Below are positions 33,323 to 44,407 of a DNA stretch of 64,000 bases, one piece after another. How positions within the stretch are numbered: the stretch's first letter is position 1; each line of letters opens with the position of its first letter. This DNA comes from Kappaphycus alvarezii (taxonomy: Eukaryota; Rhodophyta; Florideophyceae; Gigartinales; Solieriaceae). Under the pieces are notes generated by a model. It was not told where the DNA came from. It saw only the letters and a program-made list of their open reading frames with translations, and did not search any database. Both the position numbers and the translations under genes were made by a program. The DNA lies in assembly GCA_002205965.3 (NCBI GenBank), contig NADL03000004.1, positions 868,001 through 932,000 on the forward strand, in the 5' to 3' direction.

Positions 33323-34415
33323 GCTAGTGAGGAATACAGTGGTAAGAGCTGTCGCGATTTAACTTCTGGCAATTGCAGCGATCGCAGTCCGGTGCTGTAC
33401 CAGCGAGCTGAGAATGAGTCGATGACGTTCGGAAAACAGCGTAGTATCTTTCTGAGAGGCAATGTATTCAGATATTCGATGTAAGAACGAAAGCAATATT
33501 GCCAGTCGTTGAGACTCCTCTAGTAGCGAGAGTGCAGATTTCGTGGCTTACGGTAGCTATGTAGGCGTTGGGCTCCGTTATGGAGAGTGCTGCGTAACCA
33601 TTGGAATAGCGGGCCGGAAGGACTCGAAGGGCACCCTGTAGTATCGCCAGGAAGGTCGTTTGTCGTCCACTTGATGGACATGACGTGTGGGTTTTGAAGG
33701 GTGTTAGTATGGGGTATGGAGGCGGTAGGCTGCATGGGCGCATTGGTAAGGATTCGAGGATTCTGAATAGTTAAGGGGTTAGTGATGTTGTTAAGCTAGG
33801 CATTTCGAAGGGACTACATCACATGGGGAAGGGTTGGGTGTCTTACTGTTGGAACAAATATTCGACGCTATTCTACAGTACTACAGACAACTGCAATCGT
33901 ATTTCTGCATTGCATTTACTTGCCATGATAGGTGTCGACACAGATAACTTCGTCTCGGTAGGGGCACTGGACAAGGCTGGAACCAGAGTCGGAAACGAGA
34001 CGGTGGCACTATTTACACTCTTTCTTGTCTTGTTGTGTGATTACAGACTAAGAAAAGAGGTCGTCCCATTGGGAGCCGAAGTACCCACGGCGGAAGAGTT
34101 TGCAGAGCTCGGCTACTTGGACTTTTTCATGATTCGAGCCCTGCTTGCCCTGGCGACTAGGACATAGGACAGCGGTTAGCAGCATAAGAAGATGTAACAA
34201 AGGATGGTAAATGACGTACTACTCGTTGACTGTTGCAGCGGATTTGACAAACCTGAGATGTCGGAGCACAAATTTTTTAAGAGAAGGAGTAGGGATGTCT
34301 TAATATAAACTTTGCGACACGGGGTTCAAAGCAGTTCGTGCGGGCTCTGTTATAAAGAGCAGTTCGAAATGTACGAGAGAGATGCAAGCCGGATGAGCTT
34401 GGATGTTGACGGGCC
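33323..34415. other. Stretch between element A and the reverse solo LTR
   Basis: No recognised gene. A plus frame at 33823-34167 (114 codons) has protein-like composition, with a hydrophobic segment (ALFTLFLVLLCDY) and an acidic stretch (AEVPTAEEFAELG), but I cannot name it. Confidence 0.35.
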
Positions 34416-34760
34416 TGATAGGGGTAAATCGTCTGGAGAAGAGATACTCAAAACCAACTACCCCAGGAAGGAGTTGTTTCAAGCGACAAAAGTGCTACCG
34501 TGGTATACTTGAACGAACAAAAAGGAGTGTGTATGAAAGAAAGTTGAGAGGGCTACAAGCAAGTATGGAAGGGGCAGGGTCTACCACTGGTGTTCTGCAA
34601 CCAGCGTAGGGAAAATGTTTCTTGAGTCTGGAGTTGACTCTCAACTTCCTACTACTCGGGACTTGACTTGAAGTTGTCTGCAAAATTTCTTGCCCCCTCC
34701 ATGAGGAAGCAGTTTACTCGGCTCATATAGACTTTTAGCTACCACTAAAGTCCGAACAAA
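34416..34760 (-). repeat. Solo LTR fragment of the gypsy B/C family, reversed
   Basis: Read on the minus strand it matches the LTR of elements B and C: GCAGACAACTTCAAG, GAAGTTGAGAGTCAACT, GTGGTAGACCCTGCCCCTTC, TTTTTGTTCGTTCAA, GGTAGCACTTTTGTCGCTTG and the end GATTTACCCCTATCA. The outer part (GACTTTAGTGGTAGCTAAAA, then TATATGAGCCGAGTAAACTG) is closer to element B than to C. The left boundary (LTR end) is at 34416; the right boundary is somewhere between 34760 and 34845. Confidence 0.8.
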
Positions 34761-34844
34761 ACTACAGAAGGCATAAAAACAATTTGTGTGGGCAATACAA
34801 TCTAAACAAAAGATACTTCAGAAACTAACAATCAATGGTTCTCT

Positions 34845-35494
34845 TATTTCCCATTCTCCAAATCAGATCCAAACAACTCCTCCAAAATATCCATGCTGCC
34901 CTAGCAGTCCCCACAAATATCTGCGAACGGCTCATAGCTCTCTATTTCCTCCTGGGAGATACCTAAACTATTAAAGATGTCTCCATCCGGTTCCAGCGTC
35001 CGCACCCCTTGTTCCATACTCTCCAGTCCAGGGCCCACCACTCCAACACTTTCCGCGCCCCCTTTTCCCTCATCCAGCTCGTCCTCGTCCTAATCATCCT
35101 CCTCTTCCTCCTCTTCCTTCTTCTCCTCTTCCTCCTCTTCATCCTCCCCGTTATTAACCGTGTAGACCAATTCAGGGGCTACCGACTCTTCGAAGGTCTT
35201 CCCAGCTCTCTCCTCGATGTCCCTTTCCGGCCCCTTACCTAAATCCTCCGCCTCAACCTCAATAAAAAGGCGACGCACGAATTGGATCACCTTCTTTTTG
35301 GTTTGCTGGAGCAGGTAGCAATCACGGTCAGTAGGTCCGAATGGGAGTAGGGGAATAGAGCTTAGGGGGCGGAGATGGAGATTTTTGGAAATGACTTTCG
35401 AGGGGCATAGGTTATTCATTTTGGTAGGTTTTGGGGAATGGGAGTCAACGGAGTGTGTTTTGGGTGTGTGAGCGGAGAGAGGTGCTGAGTACAA
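34845..35494 (-). pseudogene. Acidic protein gene with two in-frame TAG codons
   Basis: A single minus-strand frame runs from about 35494 to TAA at 34845, interrupted by TAG near 35087 and near 34905. It encodes a Ser/Pro-rich start, the segment CYLLQQTKKKVIQFVRRLFI, a strongly acidic run of Glu and Asp (about 35090-35150), then DELDEGKGGAESVGVV and TLEPDGDIFNSLGISQEEI, and ends LEELFGSDLENGK. Composition is consistent across both stops, so the frame was once longer. Function unknown. Its 3' end abuts the solo LTR. It may be a host gene damaged by nearby insertions, or part of an unnamed element. Confidence 0.5.
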
Positions 35495-35767
35495 TGATCA
35501 GGGACGTTCGAACCTTGGAATAAAGGCGTTTAAATAGGCTCCCGGGCAGGTTCTATAGATTAGGAAAAGGTAAAATAAACCTGAAATGAATTTTGTAGTA
35601 GTTTCTTTGCGCCCTTTTTCTCAAAAAAGCGAATTTGGAGGAGGAGGTAAGGAAAAGGGGAAAGAGAACTTGATTTGGGATTGATTCAGAGGGGTAGATA
35701 CAGTATAAAAATATCTAGATAAAATGGAAGAAATTTTGGAGAGGACCGCGGTAATGATAAGCGAGGC

Positions 35768-36404
35768 TCAGGGAGGGCGAGGAAGGACCGGAACTATAAG
35801 CAATTTTGGACAAGGGGAGGTAGTACAGTAAACTAAAAGTCTGTAGATGACGGCGACAAAAAATCCGATGGAGCTTGCCGCGACGAGGGTCGGAATGCGC
35901 GGACTGCTGGCTTCGGGAAGCGTCAAATCCTTCGTGGCGGACGAGAAATCAGAGTGCGAAAGCTTTTGAGTGTCAAGTGGGGCCTGTGACAAAGATCGTT
36001 CAGTAATTGACGCGACGTTGTCATGAGGGTTTCCATGTGAGACTCCATCGCAGCGAGTGTATCCTTGTCTGCGTTAGTCGTTTCAGACGGACGGGGACAT
36101 CGTTCGTGACAGGGGCTTCCTTGGTGAGATGTTAACCGTTTGCAGTGGTTGCACCAACACCAAGAACGATATAGTTGGCAAGGAGGAAGTTTTTTAAGCG
36201 GTGTAGCTCTCTGCTGAAGGAGTCTTTCCCGGCGCTTCTGCGAGCACGGAGCGGATGACGGGCGTCCGCGATGATGCAAACGTGATTTTGGATGGATACC
36301 CAATAATACTTTCTGTCAGAGAGGGACGAACAGGACCGCATCTCAATGGTTTTGAGATGATAGTCCTTTCGGCTTAAGCAAGTAACCAAGCTTGAGGCAG
36401 CCAA
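35768..36404 (-). pseudogene. Broken coding region with a C-terminal membrane segment
   Basis: Two overlapping minus-strand frames appear to be parts of one gene split by a frameshift. The upstream part has a Cys/His cluster (CQLYRSWCWCNHCKRL, then HERC). The downstream part ends with the hydrophobic stretch IPTLVAASSIGFFVAVIYRL followed by a short tail. I do not recognise it. Confidence 0.3.
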
Positions 36405-36409
36405 TCCCT

Positions 36410-37150
36410 CAAGCGACTAGGTTGTCAAGAAAAGTGGCTTTTTTTCACCTTGGATCGTGCGCTCCATTTCTACTTCTATCACGAACTCCTCCGTAGCTTC
36501 CAACCAAACAACGAATGCATAGTTTTCTCCGCGGTGAGAACCAGTATTCATTGAGCCCACAACTGTCCTATCCTCCCGGCGCTCCCGGAGCTGACTTTTA
36601 TTTGCTCGTTGCTGCCGCTCTTCCCAAACATGGTTCAGATTCTACACCACCATTGCTCCTCTCACTTTATTTTTTCAGGCTGGCGCACTACCGCCCTCCT
36701 GCGGGCCGACATGTCATGATCTTGGCAGAGCATCATGCCATGGTTGACCAAACGGACGCAAAACCAGTTGAGCTCGCATGAGCCGGTAAGATCCTCGCCT
36801 GCATTACCGAAAAACAGCGCAATGGAGAACCGGAGAGCCTGTCCCCAGCAGAGCCCACCCTCCTCCACATTGGCATCGTCAACTTTCTCAACGCGTATTT
36901 TTGAATAACTCCCCGCTTTTGAGGATATATTCCTCCAAGACTCCCTCCACGCCAGTACCAACCTCCCATCTGAGTCGTCGCGTCTTTCGTTGGTAACCGT
37001 GCACAACTCCAATTCCTCGTCTCAGCTCATTTTATCGTTATGAGTGTTCTCAACCACCTCCCAGGCATCCTTCCCAACCTGCATGAATCTTCAATCTTCA
37101 GATATGCTCACTGTCTCTTCCCGAAGCCTTGACATCTTCACTGCAGGCCG
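36410..37150 (+). pseudogene. Decayed coding sequence left of element B
   Basis: Plus-strand frames with coding-like composition follow each other with stops and shifts. One block (36515-36781) reads SLSPQLSYPPGAPGADFYLL and RHVMILAEHHAMVDQ, and after TGA it continues in the same frame as GKILACITEKQRNGEPESLS. A later block starts MSVLNHLPGILPNLHESSIF near 37040. It leads directly into the 83-bp repeat. Family unknown. The equivalent right-hand part appears to lie at 42.7-44.4 kb beyond element B. Confidence 0.4.
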
Positions 37151-37233
37151 CCTTGCCAGTCGCATGCGCCGGAGGCAAATCCCCTCTAAACCTGCAGTCT
37201 CCGCACGAGGTTGATGTTATTCTCCACTATAGT
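37151..37233 (+). repeat. 83-bp direct repeat, left copy
   Basis: CCTTGCCAGTCGCATGCGCC to CTCCACTATAGT. It matches 42620-42702 at 78 of 83 positions by my count, without gaps. It flanks element B on the left. Confidence 0.9.
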
Positions 37234-37599
37234 GATGTGCGCAAATTTGCACACGAAAAAAATCTCGATGAGGACCATGATTGTATACAGTATCGGAATT
37301 GGGAAGATATTTTTACAGTTTTTATAATTTGTAAGATATTTTTAATTTGGGTGAGTGTGTCAAATTCATCGGTTGATTTTTTATTTTGGGACACCCTGTC
37401 GTAATGGATGTTAGTACAGTTCCAGGTTCTGAGTGATACTACGAGTGACTCTGAAAGGTCTATATAATGGCCACATTAATTCCCACCCCTGGCCGATGGG
37501 TGGCTGGCATGGGTATGGCACCTAGATATTTACCTTGAGGAAATATCTTATAATAGTCTCTCTGGTTCACACGATTCCCGTGAATACATTTCTTAGTAT

Positions 37600-37880
37600 G
37601 TTTCTTTGAGACTTTAGGGTTAGCCAAAAAGTCTATATAAGACGAGTAAACTGCTTACTGCTGGAGAGGTCAAGCAAGTTGGCAGACAACTTCAAGCCCA
37701 GTCCCAAATAGTTAGAAAGTTGAGAGTCAACTTAAGACCCAAGAAGCATTTATTTTACGCTAGTCACTGAGCATAGGTGGTAGACCCTGCCCCTTACATA
37801 CTTGCTCGTAGCCCATTCAACTGCATTCCCTATCCACTCCTTTTTGTTCGTTCAACTATACAACGGTAGCACTTGTGGAG
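37600..37880 (+). repeat. Element B 5' LTR, degenerate, with an internal deletion
   Basis: TATATAAGA at 37634-37642 is the likely promoter. AAGTTGGCAGACAACTTCAAG, AGTTGAGAGTCAACTTAAG, GTAGACCCTGCCCCTTA and TTTTGTTCGTTCAAC follow, as in element C. After GGTAGCACTT the sequence jumps to GTGGAGGGGGTTGCA, which in C lies beyond the LTR end, so roughly 90 bases including the LTR end are missing. The left boundary is unresolved. Confidence 0.65.
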
Positions 37881-37962
37881 GGGGTTGCAGCCGACGTAAT
37901 CGAGTTGTGAAGTATTAGGTCCGCTTGCAGTTTGATTTTTTTATTTTATTTTTTTTGCAGCA

Positions 37963-38760
37963 ATGGATCATAATTCTGCTCGTATATCGTTCACATGGAG
38001 CAAGAATGAAGACGTTGAAGAGTTTCTTTACACATATGTTAATGTTTTAATGGGAGAAAAGAGCAATGAGGAAAAGGCCGCAAGTATCTTCGCCTATCTT
38101 TCTGGTGATGCAAAAGGCAAATACAAAGCTAAGTTTATTGACGGGTGGTCCCTTAATGGGAATGGGCGCAACTTCAGTGAGGTATGTGAGTGGCTTGTGA
38201 GAGAATATGCTAAGGAGGTGGAACCAGATGAGATGATTCGTACCGCCATAGAGGCCCGGCTCAACTTCGACGATTTGTTAAGCTCATTGGTATACTTGTG
38301 TGATCTCTATGAAAAGGCTGGGTTCAACGCCCAAGCCAAGTCCGGAATGCTGCGTAAGGCGGCGATGGGAGATAAGCGGCTCTCCGATTTACTCCTCATC
38401 AAGGGCCCTCACACTTTTAATGAACTGAAGGGTACCATAGTAGAATTTGTCAAAAATTCGGAGACGTTTCAGTCACTGAGTGAGGTACCGAGGGAAAACC
38501 GTACATCGATCTCCATCGTACATCCTGAAAAGAATTATCAAAGGCCGGCTACTAGTGCAGCAGCATTGGAATCTGTCAGGAGCGATGTCAAAAACTTGGA
38601 AGAAAGGTTGGAAACCCGATTCGATAATCGACTTGACATGATAACCTCGCAGTTGGAAAGCCTTACTCTTACCATTAAGAAGAACCAGTCTGGGGCCCCT
38701 AAGGCCGCAGAAGTCTGTTCTTACTGTCACAAGCCTGGACACTTTGCAAAGGTGTCCTGA
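37963..38760 (+). CDS. Element B Gag, truncated in the first zinc knuckle
   Basis: A continuous Gag frame of 265 codons from ATG: DVEEFLYTYVNVLMGEK, EKAASIFAYLSGDAKGKY, VCEWLVREYAKEVEPDEM, YEKAGFNAQAKSGMLRKAA, a C-terminal segment LETRFDNRLDMITSQLESL, and the start of the first knuckle, CSYCHKPGHFAK. There a two-base deletion relative to element C (GCAAAGGTGTCC against GCAAACAGGTGTCC) ends the protein at TGA 38758. It is the better-preserved Gag of the B/C pair and shows what the C copy once encoded. Confidence 0.85.
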   Translation: MDHNSARISFTWSKNEDVEEFLYTYVNVLMGEKSNEEKAASIFAYLSGDAKGKYKAKFIDGWSLNGNGRNFSEVCEWLVREYAKEVEPDEMIRTAIEARLNFDDLLSSLVYLCDLYEKAGFNAQAKSGMLRKAAMGDKRLSDLLLIKGPHTFNELKGTIVEFVKNSETFQSLSEVPRENRTSISIVHPEKNYQRPATSAAALESVRSDVKNLEERLETRFDNRLDMITSQLESLTLTIKKNQSGAPKAAEVCSYCHKPGHFAKVS

Positions 38761-39832
38761 TAATCCACATAGAAACACTCGTTGTGGAAAGTGCGGTCGA
38801 TATGGGCATCATGAAAGTAACTGCTGGTCTAAAGACAACAGAAGAGCAAATTTATCGGAAGCAAGGAGTGAGTCAGGACCAGAGGTGAAAATCTTACAAA
38901 ACAGGAAGGATCAAAGGTTGACGGATGCCGGTAACGTATCCATCGCTGAAGATATTAGTCAAGTCAATGTGACAAAAAGGGATGGGGAAGGGAACATTTT
39001 ATCGAAGAAACCTAGGCTAGATTATGGAATGCTGGAGCATATCCCAGCACCTGTACCTCCTCGAACCAAGAGGTCTGATCAAGTTGTTCCAGGAGTGGGA
39101 GTCACTCCGGCCAAGAAGACGAAAAAGAGTAAGAAAGTTAAGAGTATCTAAGGACGTACTAGAGTATGTGAAGAGTACAATTTGGTGGCTGAGCTTGCAT
39201 CGGCCCCAACTGGGATAACGTTTGGTCAACTTTTGAGGGGCGACGCAGAGGATGCGAGAAAAGAACTCAAAAAAATTATCAGGTCTAATAAGTCCGCTAA
39301 GGGTAAGAAACTGTTTCTTCAATCGGCCTCGACAGCACCAAGACGTCTTAAGCTGGTACCAGTCAAAGTATTGGGTAAAACCCAAGCTCTCTTCGATTCG
39401 GGTGCTGTTCCAAACCTCATTTCAGAAACTTTGGTGACAGATCTAGGTCTCGAAATTACTCCAACTACTCGAAAAATAACTGTAGCGGATGGAACCGTCT
39501 CAAAATGCATGGGCACTGTTGACAAGGTTTCCGTGTTCTTTGGGGACTCTAAAGTTGATGTAGACTTTCTTGTCATGCCGGATCTCCCTTTCGATGCAAT
39601 CATTGGCTGCCCTACCATGGAAAGACTAGGGACATGCATTGACTTGGGCAACCAAATGGTTTCAGTTAATATTGACGGCAGAACCGTGAAGATGCCCCTG
39701 GATTTCGACAAAAGCACGCATCCTGAAGATTTAAAAGAAACGGACAGTGAAGATTTCACTTCTAGCTATGACAGCGAAGATTCGGAACCAACTAACACTT
39801 TCGGAAGTGGAAAAGGGTACCCTCGGGGGTAA
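38744..39832 (+). pseudogene. Element B second zinc knuckle and protease
   Basis: The second knuckle CGKCGRYGHHESNC is intact in frame 38744-39151. A two-base and a one-base deletion near 39150-39176 move the reading to 39182-39832, which has ITFGQLLRGDAEDARKEL and the protease site ALFDSGAVPNLI (Asp-Ser-Gly). The flap region and an acidic end follow (TDSEDFTSSYDSEDSE). TAA at 39830 ends the frame as in element C, suggesting that a Gag-Pol boundary or shared lesion lies here. Confidence 0.8.
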
Positions 39833-39957
39833 TGAACATGGCATGGGACGATTATGATTGGGTTTGAAACAGATGAGACTGGAATTCTAGGATAAGGTTT
39901 GAAACCGAATGTGTTTCTTTTTGCGATGATATCGAATCAAAGGACAGAATTCAGAGC

Positions 39958-41535
39958 ATGAAAGAAGATTACCTTTGCAAAGAAAATAAGAATACGTCGA
40001 ATTCCATATATGAAGATGTGAGCACGACGGAAGAGGTCCTTCAAAATATTGAGGTTGAGGATCAAGAAGAAAAAGGGCGCCAAATGGCAGAAATCCAAGG
40101 AAAAGTGCAGCACCTTCCCCCCCGCCTCACTGAAAATATCCGACATGTTAACATCTTCCGAAGTAATTGCATGGAGCGTTTCAGATTTAAGACAAGCAAG
40201 TGTACCGGTTACTCACTCGTTCGAACTTACCGACACTCAACCGATTTACCACAAGCCTAGACGTCAACCGCCAAAATATGACCAATTTATCTCAGAAAAT
40301 GTTACAAGTATGGAAAATGATATTATTCGCCAGTTTCATCCCCATGGTCGTTTCCAGTTGTGGTCGCACCAAAGAAGAGGATGGAAAGCTGCGTTTTTGC
40401 GTCGATTACCGACAACTGAACCAGAGAATGATACTCGATCGATTTCCGATTCCGAACATGGAGGAGATCCTCGAAGGCTTTGAAGGACGGGAGATATTTC
40501 ACCTCAATTGACCTTTACACTGGCTATTGGCAGATTCCATTGGATGAAAAATGTAAGGAAAAAACAACCTTTACCAGCAAAGCCGGTACGTTCAGGTTCG
40601 AAGTGATGCCTTTTGGTCTCATGAATGCACCAGCTACATTCCAAAGAATGATGAACGAGGTTTTGAAAGGACTTCCATTCGCAAGAGTCTATATCGATGA
40701 TGTCGTCATATTCTCAGAAACATTGGATCAGCACATCTCGCACGTCAAGACAGTTGTGGAGAGGATATCGGAGTATAGCTTGAAAATTAAGTTGAGCAAA
40801 TGCTTCTTTGCGAAAACTTCTATCCAATTACTCGGTCATATCGTCGACCAAGAGGGAATTAGAGTGGATCCAGAGAAAACGAAAAAAATCAAGTTGGCAC
40901 CAAGGCCCGCTTCAAAGACGGAGGTTCGAAGCTTCTTAGGACTGGCCTCATATTACAGAAGATTTATCAAAGATTTCGCCAAGACTGCAGCACCGTTACA
41001 TGCCAGCACTACGAAGAACGGAAAATTTTACTGGAACAAGGAAATGGAAACTGCATTTCAGGAGCTTAAAGATAAGCGATGTGTCCCTCCAGTTCTCATG
41101 TACCCAGATTTCAAGAGACCATTCGTTGTGGAGACAGATGCCTCAGAACGGTCTTTGGGTGCCGTTTTGTCCCAAAAAGATGAAAACGGAAGACTACACC
41201 CTGTTCAATTCGCAAGTCGAACTCTGAATGATGCGGAAAAGAGATACTCAGTCTGCGAGAAAGAAGCGCTAGCTGTCGTCCTCGCTTTGAAAAAGTTTCG
41301 CGTATACCTTTTATCACTCGAGAAATTTGTCTTGATAACTGATCACCAGGCACTTAAGACAGCATTCCAAAAGAAGGATGTACATCACCGCTTGGCCCGA
41401 TGGCTCGACATTTTCGCAGAATATCGGTTTGAAATTGTGTATAGGCCCGGACGCAATAATCAGCCTGCCGATTACCTATCCCACTTGGGATCCACTGAGT
41501 CCAAATTAAAAAGCTTTCGAGGACATAGTTTTTGA
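39958..41535 (+). pseudogene. Element B reverse transcriptase and RNase H
   Basis: The linker and RT start are split into three frames (39958-40511). The main frame 40480-41535 (351 codons) contains YFTSIDLYTGYWQIPL, MPFGLMNAPATFQRMM, the YIDDVVIF box, EVRSFLGLASYYRRFIK, and a complete RNase H: VETDASERSLGAVLSQ, CEKEALAVVLALKKF, ITDHQAL, NQPADYLSHL. RT palm and RNase H active-site residues are present. The 5' frameshifts disconnect the fingers from the palm. Confidence 0.9.
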
Positions 41536-41536
41536 G

Positions 41537-42619
41537 GTGCAAGTGCCGAAAAATAAAGAGTACGAAGGTAATCTTCACGGAATAATTAAATTCCTTGATG
41601 GAATAGAAATGAGAAAGGTTGATCTCGAACAGAGAAATTGGGTACGCAGGAACCAAAAGGCTTTTACATTGTGGAATGGGAAACTCTTCCGGCACACTAA
41701 AGCCGGTCCCCGACTAGTGGCCCCTTTGAAAGAAAGGATGAAGATCTTGAGAACTTTCCATGATGAGCTAGGGCATTGGGATCTCGAAACAACCAAAAAA
41801 ATTCGTAACTGAGAGATTCTGGTGGCCCAGTATCCATAAGAACGTCTATAATTTCGTGAAAAGCTGCGACAACTGTCAAAAATTCACTCTAATACGGAAG
41901 TATAAGACAACTCTAAGTTTTACAGTTTCCGGTCTCTTTGAAACCTTCTCAATTGACTTTGCGGGCCCATTCAAGGAAACCTCTTCCGGAAACAAATATC
42001 TCCCTATAGGGGTGGAACATCTTACCGGATGACCAAGAGCAGTTGCAGTTGAGGAGGCCAATGCTGAGTGGTCTGAGATTCATCGAAAAAGAAATAATTG
42101 AACCGTTTGGTCTTCCAAAAAGGATCACCTCGGATAACGCCCTTTGTTTTACTGCAAATTCACTGCTTCGTTCCTTGGAAGAAAAAAGTATTCAGCTAAA
42201 GACAGTTCTCGCATACGCTCCTATGTCAAACGGGAAAGCGAAGAGGATGGCTGGAACCATCAAACGAGCAATATCGAAAACTATGTCGGAAAATGAAATC
42301 CAGGTGAAAGATGCCTTACCATAAGTATTATACGGCTATCGTCGAAGAAGAGGAGGAAGTGGACGCTCACCATTCGAGCTAATGTATGGAAGGGCTCCTA
42401 GAATGTTATCGAGAGACATGGAAACAAATATTATCGATGAAGAGGGTAGAGAAGTCGAAATACTGGCCACCAAAGGCTGGAGATCACACCGCGCGCTAAC
42501 ACAGAAAAGAAGTAAGGATGCAGAGCCTCCAGTCTAAACTTTTTCCAGTCGGATCTAAAGTACTTGTGGCACACGGAAAAGCAATGCAACAGGCTTTGAA
42601 GTGGCCGGCCTTCCAAACA
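41537..42619 (+). pseudogene. Element B integrase, cut off at its C-terminal end
   Basis: FHDELGHWDLETTKK begins the HHCC domain, CDNCQK ends it, then FSIDFAGPFKE (core Asp), GLPKRITSDNALCF (second Asp), and YAPMSNGKAKRM with the Glu-region sequence changed (element A keeps ENERAE). PFELMYGRAPRML and VLVAHGKAMQQALKWPAF follow. Several stops and shifts interrupt it, and the last homologous residue is at about 42619, where unrelated sequence begins. Confidence 0.8.
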
Positions 42620-42702
42620 CCTTGCCAGTCGCATGCGCCGGAGGCAAATCCGCTCTAAACCAGCACCCTCCGCACGAGGTTGATGGTATTCTCCACTATA
42701 GT
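42620..42702 (+). repeat. 83-bp direct repeat, right copy
   Basis: Matches 37151-37233 without gaps; five substitutions by my count. It starts abruptly after the truncated integrase of element B. Confidence 0.9.
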
Positions 42703-43462
42703 TCGTCTAAACACTGTTTCTCCATCTCCACGCCATAGTTTTCTCCCGACTTCGCAAGAATGGACATCATCCTACGCAGTTTCAGAGCTCCACGAAAACT
42801 TATGCTGCCAGCGAACACGATCTGACGAACGCGCAAGCCGCCAAAAGGAGCGATCCTCCCAACGGTCTAGCTGCAAACACACCTACTTTAGCCAAGGATA
42901 CTCTTCCTACTTCGGATATAATCTTTCTCACCAACGCCAATCCCGCCAATTACACCTCAGGCGCCAAGCGGACCGTGTTCTCCTTCCACGAACGCTAAAT
43001 CCTCCATCCCGTACTCATCCCCGTCGCAGTCAGCAGCGTTGCCCTACGCGCTCCCGCTTATCCCTTGCTGGTGCATCTCTCGCTCCACAGAGAGTGCCTA
43101 CCAGACCTATTCGCAAAAATTTGTTGAAACGTTCTCCAAGTTGCGCCGACAAGCCTACGGCTCCCCCACCTTTTGACAGTTAATGAACCCCCTCACCTAT
43201 TTCCATTTCCTCTTCTTTGCCTTCTACCCGCTCAGCGGAAGCTCGCTTTAAGCTCATTTGCTCCGATGACCTTTTCCTCTCCATTTCAAGCCCATGCCTC
43301 TACAGTGCTATGTTCTTGTTCATTTGCCTTTTGCCGGCTATCAGCTTGTTTGTGGATTCCTGCATCGTTTTCCTCGGCAAACACAGGTATCCAAACGTGA
43401 TCCTCTGGAAAGGGCTCGCCGGTGAGCGGGCATGCAACTGCTCTCGAACGACCTAGGTAGTG
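42703..43462 (+). pseudogene. Decayed coding sequence right of element B, part 1
   Basis: A plus-strand frame (about 42730-42990) reads SRLRKNGHHPTQFQSSTKTY, DLTNAQAAKRSDPPNGLAAN and SDIIFLTNANPANYTSGAKR before a TAA. Its composition is like a real low-complexity protein. Other frames to 43183 and 43173-43456 may continue it. Together with 36.41-37.15 kb it may be one gene split by element B. Confidence 0.35.
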
Positions 43463-43468
43463 CCCTCA

Positions 43469-43928
43469 ATGAGCGTGATCGATGCGCCTCCACCCGTGTC
43501 TTGTGGGGAAATCCTGAAAGATATATCCATCCTAGCGCTCACCAAACTGCGCGAAGCAAAACGTCGCCGCTCTTTGTCACCCCGTATGTCAAGCATCCGT
43601 AATCAACGTGCGGCTCGGTGAACGCGTCTCGATGCAGACGTCCAATAGTCCCGAACCATGCGAGCCGTTACTTGATCCTCGATGAATATCCAATCCCACC
43701 CTGCCGGCGACACTGGCTGCGTCGCCATTCCTTAGTCCTGCGCCTCGATCTCCTGTTGTCCCACAGACAGACACTGATCTATCGCTGGCTCCCGAAATCA
43801 ACGAGGGCACTGCAGTACGCTCAATCAACTGCACGCCCGCCCCTGATTCCTTATCGCTTGTCCGTTCGCCTATTTCGCCATGCCTTGCTTGTGTTGCTTG
43901 TATTCCTTCATGTGACATAGTCTTGTGA
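43469..43928 (+). pseudogene. Decayed coding sequence right of element B, part 2
   Basis: A 50-codon frame (43469-43621) reads MSVIDAPPPVSCGEILKDIS and LTKLREAKRRRSLSPRM. A second frame starts at ATG 43632 and is readable to TGA at 43926 with one TGA in between (near 43683); it includes LSPAPRSPVVPQTDTDLSLA and EINEGTAVRSINCTPAPDSL. Codon composition matches the surrounding pseudogene pieces. Unknown family. Confidence 0.4.
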
Positions 43929-44068
43929 GGACTTCTCATCTATTAAATACAGCATTGTTAATAATTGTTTCCGGGATTCCATCTCGACAGCTCCTTCTCC
44001 TGGCAAAGGTTGCAGTAGCGATCTTTGTAGCCCTCCAAAGTGCCACCTGCAGAATGTAGGTGGTATAA

Positions 44069-44407
44069 ATGCACACCCGAAGGCAGCCACCGATTCTCGG
44101 CCCTAGTAGTGTGCGTCCACAGTTGCAGTCGAATCTGCAGCTGATATATGTTTCCGAGCTATACAGACTAAGAAATTTTACAACGCAAACTCCCGAACCC
44201 ATTCTTGCTAGGAAGAATGCTAAATTCCTAGGGGAACAACTGAACTCAATTTGGGAAATCACACAAACTCCCCCGTCTCTCACCCTTCCGAGCTCCCGCA
44301 GTAAACACCCTTTATTTACCCCATTGGGAAATGACCCTGATTCCCAAATGTTGAAGTATGCGAAAATTTCCCCCTATTCCTGCCCAGTTACTGGCCATCA
44401 CGATTAG
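44069..44407 (+). CDS. Unknown 112-residue frame, possibly the end of the same decayed gene
   Basis: An uninterrupted frame with plausible protein composition: NLQLIYVSELYRLRNFTTQT, PEPILARKNAKFLGEQLNSI, and a Pro/Ser-rich end. The first codon may not be the real start. No domain is recognised. It follows 43469-43928 closely on the same strand, so it may be a further exon or fragment of that gene. Confidence 0.35.
   Translation: MHTRRQPPILGPSSVRPQLQSNLQLIYVSELYRLRNFTTQTPEPILARKNAKFLGEQLNSIWEITQTPPSLTLPSSRSKHPLFTPLGNDPDSQMLKYAKISPYSCPVTGHHD

Larger units (their letters stand above)
37234..42619 (+). mobile_element. Ty3/gypsy element B, 3'-truncated
   Basis: Contains the end of an LTR, then gag, protease, RT, RNase H and integrase, nearly identical in sequence to element C. 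It stops inside the integrase C-terminal domain at about 42619, where the 83-bp repeat begins; no 3' LTR is present. The 5' LTR is degenerate. So B is not a normal complete insertion. Confidence 0.85.

Noticed and set aside
37639..37650. Element B flank as a normal 5-bp target duplication
   Set aside because: B has no 3' LTR and its 5' LTR boundary is unresolved, so a short target duplication cannot be assigned; the 83-bp repeat is far too long to be one.
39319..39759. Minus-strand frames of about 146 codons (also 48511-48954)
   Set aside because: They are antisense shadows of the protease of elements B and C and appear in both copies for that reason.
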